Source of the DNA: Coleofasciculus sp040219735
GTDB taxonomy: Bacteria > Cyanobacteriota > Cyanobacteriia > Cyanobacteriales > Coleofasciculaceae
Strand: one strand, 5' to 3'
DNA: 64,000 nt
Assembly (NCBI GenBank): GCA_040219735.1
Contig: JAVJRX010000101.1
A model generated the notes under the pieces. The model was given only the letters and a program-made list of their open reading frames with translations. It had not been told where the DNA came from and did not search any database. Shown here in pieces: positions 59,531 through 64,000 of the stretch. Each line of letters opens with the position of its first letter. Position 1 is the stretch's first letter. The translations under genes and the position numbers were made by a program.

Positions 59531-59989
59531 ATGGCGCTTTGGCGGCTTTACTATCATCTCGTCTGGGCGACAAAAGAACGCCAACCGTTGATTGTTCCTG
59601 CACGAGAACCCGGATTATACAGCTATATTATCGGTAAAGCTGATTCGCGAGGTTGCATTATTCACGCCATTGGGGGTATAGAAGATCATCTCCATTTAGT
59701 GACATCTATCCCACCAAGCCTTGCGATCGCGGATTTCGTCAAATACATTAAAGGAAGTAGCGCCCATCAGTTTAACCAAGATTCACCTCCCACATCAGCC
59801 AAGTTTGGTTGGCAGCGCGGATATGGTGTTTTTTCCCTGGGAGGCAAACAACTCGATGAAGCGATTGCCTACGTGAGTCAACAAAAGCAGCATCATTCCC
59901 AAGGCACGGTAATCCCATCCTTGGAACGAGATAATTATGAAGATGACGCTCCAACATCCCGACGAGGTATGGTATGGAACCAAAATTAA
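59531..59989 (+). CDS. tnpA: IS200/REP-type tyrosine transposase TnpA
   Basis: A 152-residue Y1 transposase: the HUH metal motif DHLHLV (His53, His55) and the catalytic helix AIAYVSQQKQHH (Tyr114, Gln118), with GWQRGYGVFSLG before it. All catalytic residues are present, so it may be active. Such enzymes cut single-stranded DNA next to hairpins. The repeat field directly upstream holds four two-hairpin elements, the likely substrates. Length is full for the REP-associated (RAYT) and IS200 groups; no tnpB is linked. The ATG lacks a ribosome site, which limits expression in such elements. Confidence 0.88.
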   Translation: MALWRLYYHLVWATKERQPLIVPAREPGLYSYIIGKADSRGCIIHAIGGIEDHLHLVTSIPPSLAIADFVKYIKGSSAHQFNQDSPPTSAKFGWQRGYGVFSLGGKQLDEAIAYVSQQKQHHSQGTVIPSLERDNYEDDAPTSRRGMVWNQN

Positions 59990-60063
59990 CTCCTGATGAA
60001 ATTAACGCCAAACAACAGCTATTGCAGGATTACGAAACCGCGCAAGAAGCCTTTGCAATCTGA
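59974..60063 (+). CDS. 29-residue ORF overlapping the tnpA end
   Basis: A short frame (MEPKLTPDEINAKQQLLQDY, then ETAQEAFAI) starts 16 bp before the tnpA stop in another frame and runs to 60063. It is hydrophilic and helical. It could be a small translationally coupled product or the relic of a downstream gene cut by the element. Support is only the overlap and codon pattern. Confidence 0.3.
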   Translation: MEPKLTPDEINAKQQLLQDYETAQEAFAI

Positions 60064-60145
60064 GAAATCAGGGCAGACTTGATGCCATGCTCTAGTCAGC
60101 CCTGAACTAAAGTAATCTACTCTTCGAGAATGTTGACAAATTCAA

Positions 60146-60865
60146 TTAAATTAAAGCTTTTGCCGCTGAAAATTTTGATTTGGGAATGTCATAAGGACGA
60201 TAGTATATGTCAACAATTTTAGCCAAATCAGCTAAAGTATAATTTGTGTCAAACAAGGATAACTTTAGGCAATGAAAAAAGGTAATATCCATCGTCAACC
60301 CCAATTGTTGACAAAAATTTTCCGAAAGTCTATTCCCATTCCCTCTATACCGCAGATTTCTAGCGGCAAACAGTTGTTTTAAAACAACGAGTTTTTGTAA
60401 CAAAACCTCGATAATACTGGCGGGCAACTGCAACCCCGTCATCTCTCGTGTGGGAATAGGCACATTCTGGTCAAATCTAAATTGAGCGTCTGTGAGTTGA
60501 CAGACTAAACACAGTTGCTGTATCACCTGGACTTGGAACAAATGTTCGAGCTGTTCACCCCGCAAAGCTCCTTGATGTCTCAGATACAATCCCAGAGGTT
60601 GATCCTCTGGACACAACTGAGCCAGTTTCGTGATCACACGGTTACTCACCCAATCATATTGCTGGATCAGTGAGAGTAACCCTGTCTTGTTCAACTGGTT
60701 CGCGGCGGCGACAAACTGCCCATTCTCCACCCAAATATAGTAAGACGAGGCAGCTCCTGATTCCGATCGCGATCGCAGCATGAGTAAGCCGCTTTTATTC
60801 CCCTGATCGATAAATCGAAAAATTTCCGGCAGAGAAAAATCAGAAAGAAACCCTGTAATGGACAT
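60146..60865 (-). CDS. PATAN/DUF4388 domain protein
   Basis: A 239-residue soluble protein. Residues 1-100 (MSITGFLSDFSLPEIFRFIDQGNKSGLLML ... YYIWVENGQFVAAAN) match DUF4388, the PATAN region also found at the N terminus of PatA-type response regulators used in phototaxis and heterocyst patterning. There is no receiver domain, so it is a stand-alone version. The C-terminal helices after about 170 look like a separate effector-binding part. Function inferred only at the level of signalling. Divergent from trpB. Confidence 0.78.
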   Translation of the reverse strand: MSITGFLSDFSLPEIFRFIDQGNKSGLLMLRSRSESGAASSYYIWVENGQFVAAANQLNKTGLLSLIQQYDWVSNRVITKLAQLCPEDQPLGLYLRHQGALRGEQLEHLFQVQVIQQLCLVCQLTDAQFRFDQNVPIPTREMTGLQLPASIIEVLLQKLVVLKQLFAARNLRYRGNGNRLSENFCQQLGLTMDITFFHCLKLSLFDTNYTLADLAKIVDIYYRPYDIPKSKFSAAKALI

Positions 60866-60958
60866 CGCTGGTGAATTGAACCCCTACAACTATTGTCTCG
60901 ATTAACGGTTAAACTAAGTCGCGATCGCCAAATTCGGTCAGATCACGATTTATAATGG

Positions 60959-62248
60959 GTGGGTGTTGTTGTTGGCGATCTGGCTGTAGTGACCAAAACT
61001 CCCCTTCCTAATTCCCGCTCCTCTACCGAAGTAGTACACGAACAACCGGATGCCTTAGGGCGTTTTGGCAAATTTGGCGGCAAGTATGTGCCGGAAACCC
61101 TAATGCCTGCACTGTTCGAGTTAGAGCAGTCGTTTAAACAGTACCGCAACCACCCAGATTTTCAGCAGGAATTGCAACAGTTATTGCATGATTATGTCGG
61201 GCGTCCTAGTCCTCTATATTTTGCTGAACGGTTAACCGCCCACTATGCCCGCCCCGATGGCGGTGGAGCGCAAATTTATTTGAAACGGGAAGACTTAAAT
61301 CATACCGGCGCTCATAAGATCAATAATGCCCTAGCCCAGGTCTTATTAGCCAAGCGGATGGGCAAAAAGCGGATTATAGCAGAAACTGGGGCAGGTCAAC
61401 ATGGTGTGGCAACGGCAACGGTTTGTGCGCGGTTCGGCTTGGAATGCATTATCTATATGGGTGTTCAGGATATGGAACGCCAATCCCTAAATGTGTTTCG
61501 GATGCGGCTAATGGGTGCTAAAGTTCAACCCGTGGCGGCGGGAACGGGTACGCTTAAGGATGCCACCTCGGAAGCGATTCGCGACTGGGTCACTAATGTG
61601 GAAACGACCCATTACATCCTCGGTTCTGTCGCAGGTCCTCATCCCTATCCCATGCTCGTGCGTGACTTCCAGGCGATAATTGGTCAAGAAACTCGCACTC
61701 AATGTCAAGAAAAATGGGGCGGTTTACCCGATATTTTGTTGGCTTGTGTGGGTGGGGGTTCCAATGCAATGGGACTGTTCCACGAATTTGTCAACGACGA
61801 GAGCGTGCGCTTAATTGGTGTTGAAGCCGCCGGGGAAGGTGTAACCTCTCAAAAGCACGCTGCTACCCTAACCTCAGGACGTCCGGGTGTGCTGCACGGG
61901 GCAATGAGCTATTTACTCCAAGATACTGACGGTCAAGTGGTGGAAGCCCACTCGATTAGTGCGGGACTCGATTATCCTGGTGTTGGACCCGAACACAGTT
62001 ATTTGAAAGATAGTGGTCGGGCAGAATACTATAGTGTTACCGACCAAGACGCGATCGCAGCTTTTCGCCAGTTATCGGAACTCGAAGGAATTATCCCCGC
62101 CCTGGAAACCGCCCACGCGATCGCGTATTTAGAAACTCTGTGTTCTCAACTTCAGGGTAGCCCGAAAATAGTGATTAACTGTTCCGGTCGCGGTGATAAA
62201 GATGTACAAACCGTTGGCAAGTTGATTCAGTTAGACTCACAGGATTAA
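60959..62248 (+). CDS. trpB: tryptophan synthase beta chain
   Basis: PLP enzyme joining indole and serine: LGRFGKFGGKYVPETLMPAL at the N terminus, catalytic Lys in HTGAHKINNAL, AETGAGQHGVATAT, and the phosphate loop CVGGGSNAMG. 429 residues from GTG 60959; a second GTG at 60989 would give 419, closer to the common 410-415, and the first ten residues are not conserved. No trpA follows; a CAP lipoprotein gene is 3 bp downstream and is probably cotranscribed. Confidence 0.95.
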   Translation: MGVVVGDLAVVTKTPLPNSRSSTEVVHEQPDALGRFGKFGGKYVPETLMPALFELEQSFKQYRNHPDFQQELQQLLHDYVGRPSPLYFAERLTAHYARPDGGGAQIYLKREDLNHTGAHKINNALAQVLLAKRMGKKRIIAETGAGQHGVATATVCARFGLECIIYMGVQDMERQSLNVFRMRLMGAKVQPVAAGTGTLKDATSEAIRDWVTNVETTHYILGSVAGPHPYPMLVRDFQAIIGQETRTQCQEKWGGLPDILLACVGGGSNAMGLFHEFVNDESVRLIGVEAAGEGVTSQKHAATLTSGRPGVLHGAMSYLLQDTDGQVVEAHSISAGLDYPGVGPEHSYLKDSGRAEYYSVTDQDAIAAFRQLSELEGIIPALETAHAIAYLETLCSQLQGSPKIVINCSGRGDKDVQTVGKLIQLDSQD

Positions 62249-62251
62249 ACG

Positions 62252-62791
62252 GTGCGGTCAAAGTCTCTTTTGGTCATGAGTGGATTACTGCTGCTAAAGT
62301 TAGGACTCAGTAGCTGTGATTTGGCGTTGAGTTTCAAGACAACCCCCGTAAGTCAATCCGAATCTCCTACAACGATTTCTCAACAGTCAAATGACGGTGA
62401 ATTCACCAATTGGGAAGAATCGGTGCATCAACAGATTAATCAATATCGCCGTTCCCAAAAACTGCCACCGTTAACCTTAGACTCTAACATTAGCAAGCAA
62501 GCCAGACTCCACAGTCAGGCAATGGCAACCGGGCGTCTACCCTTCGGTCATGGGGGATTTGAAGAACGAGTCCGCGCGATCGCTCAATCTATTCCCTATC
62601 GCCAAGCGGCTGAAAATGTTGCCTATAACCAGGGCTATTCAGACCCCGCCACCCAAGCGGTGCAAGGTTGGCTAAAAAGCCCAGGACATCTAAAAAATAT
62701 TGAAGGGGATTTTGATGTAACCGGGATTGGCGTAAGTAAAAATGCCAAGGGAGACTATTACTTTACCCAAATTTTCATCAAACGGCAGTAG
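62252..62791 (+). CDS. CAP-domain lipoprotein
   Basis: A 179-residue protein with a lipobox LSSC (Cys22) after a hydrophobic stretch, a Ser/Thr-rich linker, and a CAP/SCP domain: QQINQYRRSQKLPPLTLD, QARLHSQAM, FGHGGFEERV, AAENVAYNQG, and WLKSPGHLKNIEGDFDVTGIGV. Family members are extracellular; the bacterial ones have unknown roles. GTG 62252, 3 bp after trpB. Confidence 0.85.
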   Translation: MRSKSLLVMSGLLLLKLGLSSCDLALSFKTTPVSQSESPTTISQQSNDGEFTNWEESVHQQINQYRRSQKLPPLTLDSNISKQARLHSQAMATGRLPFGHGGFEERVRAIAQSIPYRQAAENVAYNQGYSDPATQAVQGWLKSPGHLKNIEGDFDVTGIGVSKNAKGDYYFTQIFIKRQ

Positions 62792-62853
62792 TTTGTCTTA
62801 TGTTATTTGCTGGTTATTTTTTCATCATTCATCCTTTATCACTCAGATAACCT

Positions 62854-63510
62854 ATGACTAAACCCCCCATCGAGAAAGAACTGGCAAAATTTCAAGTTTG
62901 CGATCGCGACCTTCCCGACGCCCTGCTCAAGACCTATCTAAACGCCGAAGCGATTGCCGTTGATACAGAAACAATGGGGCTGATCTATCAGCGCGATCGC
63001 TTGTGTCTGGTGCAACTGTGTGACCCCGAAGACCGAGTTACGGTGATCCGCATTGATAAAAAACAAAAACAAACTGAAGCCCCCAACCTGAAGCAGTTGC
63101 TGGAAGCCCAAACGGTCTTAAAAGTATTTCACTTTGCCCGTTTCGATCTAGCCATATTACGCCAAAATCTGGACATCTACGTCCAGCCTATATTTTGTAC
63201 GAAAATTGCCAGTAAACTTGCCCGTACCTATACCAACCGCCACGGACTTAAAGATTTAGTCCTGGATCTCGAACAGGTGGAACTGGATAAAAGTTCCCAG
63301 AGTTCAGATTGGGGAAATCCCCATAACCTTTCGGATGAACAACTCCGGTATGCGGCGAATGATGTACGTTATTTGCTGTCTGTGCGACAGAAACTGATTG
63401 CCATGTTGCAACGAGAAGAGCGTTGGCAACTTGCCCAAGAGTGCTTTGATGCCTTATCAGTGATGGTGTCTTTGGATTTGCTCCTCTATCGAGATATCTT
63501 TGAACATTAA
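62854..63510 (+). CDS. ribonuclease D-like 3'-5' exonuclease
   Basis: A 218-residue DEDDy exonuclease domain: Exo I AVDTETMGL (Asp, Glu), Exo II FHFARFDLAIL (Asp), and Exo III YAANDVRYLL with the Tyr and Asp. It lacks the HRDC domains of E. coli RNase D, as in other cyanobacteria. Expected to trim the 3' ends of structured RNAs such as tRNA precursors. ATG 62854. Confidence 0.88.
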   Translation: MTKPPIEKELAKFQVCDRDLPDALLKTYLNAEAIAVDTETMGLIYQRDRLCLVQLCDPEDRVTVIRIDKKQKQTEAPNLKQLLEAQTVLKVFHFARFDLAILRQNLDIYVQPIFCTKIASKLARTYTNRHGLKDLVLDLEQVELDKSSQSSDWGNPHNLSDEQLRYAANDVRYLLSVRQKLIAMLQREERWQLAQECFDALSVMVSLDLLLYRDIFEH

Positions 63511-63525
63511 CGTAATCGCGGAAGC

Positions 63526-63567
63526 CCTCACCCTCAGCAGATCCTTCGCAGGCTCAGGAGGGTGAGG
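63526..63567. terminator. hairpin after the RNase D gene
   Basis: Arms CCTCACCCTC (63526-63535) and GAGGGTGAGG (63558-63567), 10 bp perfect, 22 nt apart, begin 16 bp after the stop. No T-run follows. Similar CCTCAC repeats are common near tnpB elements, so it may belong to the element downstream. Confidence 0.45.
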
Positions 63568-63657
63568 ATGGACAGCGGGAAATTGAGGAACGAAATTTCC
63601 CATCTTCTGGACAAGCTTACCCTAAATAGTATATAGTGGTAAGAGGAGGGAAAAGCG

Positions 63658-64000
63658 ATGGGACATCAAGCTGTCAAAGTTAGGCTATATCCGACAACTG
63701 AACAACAAGTGATACTAGCTCAACACTTTGGCTGTAGCCGTTGGTGGTGGAATCATGCACTCAATTTGTGCATTGAAACTTACCAGGCAACAGGTAAAGG
63801 TTTGACCCGTTCAGCATTGAATGCCTTCTTACCTAAGCTCAAAAAACAGGAGGATACTCAATGGTTGTCTGAATGCTACTCTCAGGTATTACAAGCTACT
63901 ACACTCAACCTAGTGACTGCCTATAAGAACTTTTTTGAGGGTAGGGCTAGATACCCTAGGTTTAAGGCAAAAAGAAATAAGCAGTCCATTCAGTATCCCC
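63658..64000 (+). CDS. tnpB: TnpB-type transposase, 5' part, cut by window edge
   Basis: The first 114 codons of a TnpB of the IS1341-like group: MGHQAVKVRLYPTTEQQVIL, CSRWWWNHALNLCIE, and YKNFFEGRARYPRFKAKRNKQ, the N-terminal helix-turn-helix and conserved YPRFK region. AGGAGG at 63644-63649 sits 8 bp before the ATG, unlike the first tnpB of the window. The frame is open to the end of the window. It is a different subgroup from the tnpB at 14455. Confidence 0.85.
   Translation, partial: MGHQAVKVRLYPTTEQQVILAQHFGCSRWWWNHALNLCIETYQATGKGLTRSALNAFLPKLKKQEDTQWLSECYSQVLQATTLNLVTAYKNFFEGRARYPRFKAKRNKQSIQYP

Noticed and set aside
1..64000. tRNA or rRNA genes
   Set aside because: No cloverleaf or rRNA-like stretch was found by eye in the spacers; a tRNAscan/Rfam search would settle it.

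Overview
The window is chromosomal DNA from a cyanobacterium. The octamer GCGATCGC (HIP1) recurs in and between genes. Several genes are typical of or restricted to the phylum: dnaE-N ending in the N half of the split DnaE intein, cruF-cruG, a PAM68-type photosystem II assembly factor, a DUF3134 protein, a PAP/fibrillin protein, a glucolipid synthase of the MgdA type and ClpS. A fraC-fraD-fraE set points to a filamentous organism. A Coleofasciculus/Microcoleus-like relative is my guess; no rRNA is present to test it.

Layout. 1-10 kb: an NtcA-like Crp/Fnr regulator, a small esterase, fraCDE (minus), a tandem CobA-like P-loop protein, a YdcF-like membrane protein, and a two-gene ATPase + DUF4435/TOPRIM module resembling the PARIS anti-phage system. 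10-24 kb: housekeeping genes (Lin0512, ureE, two DUF4168 proteins, holA, a 2H phosphoesterase, aroF, PAM68, rpsO, ruvX, a GNAT protein, cruFG, rnhA), interrupted at 14.4-15.8 kb by a solitary IS200/IS605-type TnpB whose zinc-ribbon cysteines are missing. 23.6-28.7 kb: dnaX, mgdA-like, and a sterol desaturase/short-chain dehydrogenase fusion. 28.7-43.5 kb: a minus-strand run of about a dozen surface-glycan genes (GT2, GT4, GT39 and GT11-like transferases, a methyltransferase, an ABC exporter, galE), with a 40-codon relic of a GT39 gene inside it.

43.7-49.4 kb is accessory: a STAND-type AAA protein with a new-looking C terminus, an alpha/beta hydrolase, a Uma2 nuclease, a NACHT gene cut off at its Walker A motif, and a UPF0175/DUF3368 toxin-antitoxin pair just downstream. 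49.6-57 kb is core again (clpS, CPBP protease, PAP/fibrillin, a PD-(D/E)XK nuclease, comF, dnaE-N). 57-60 kb has a secreted pentapeptide-repeat protein and a 0.9-kb repeat field leading into an IS200/REP-type TnpA. 60-63.5 kb has a PATAN protein, trpB, a CAP lipoprotein and an RNase D. A second tnpB runs off the right edge.

The most interesting signal is at 58.7-59.5 kb. Four copies of a 52-bp, two-hairpin element alternate in orientation (+ - + -) directly upstream of tnpA. The two sequence variants differ at five stem positions and every change is compensated, so the folded form rather than the sequence is conserved. This looks like a REP/BIME-type element with its own tyrosine transposase. 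Second in interest are the PARIS-like pair and the cysteine-less TnpB. No tRNA, rRNA or CRISPR array was seen.
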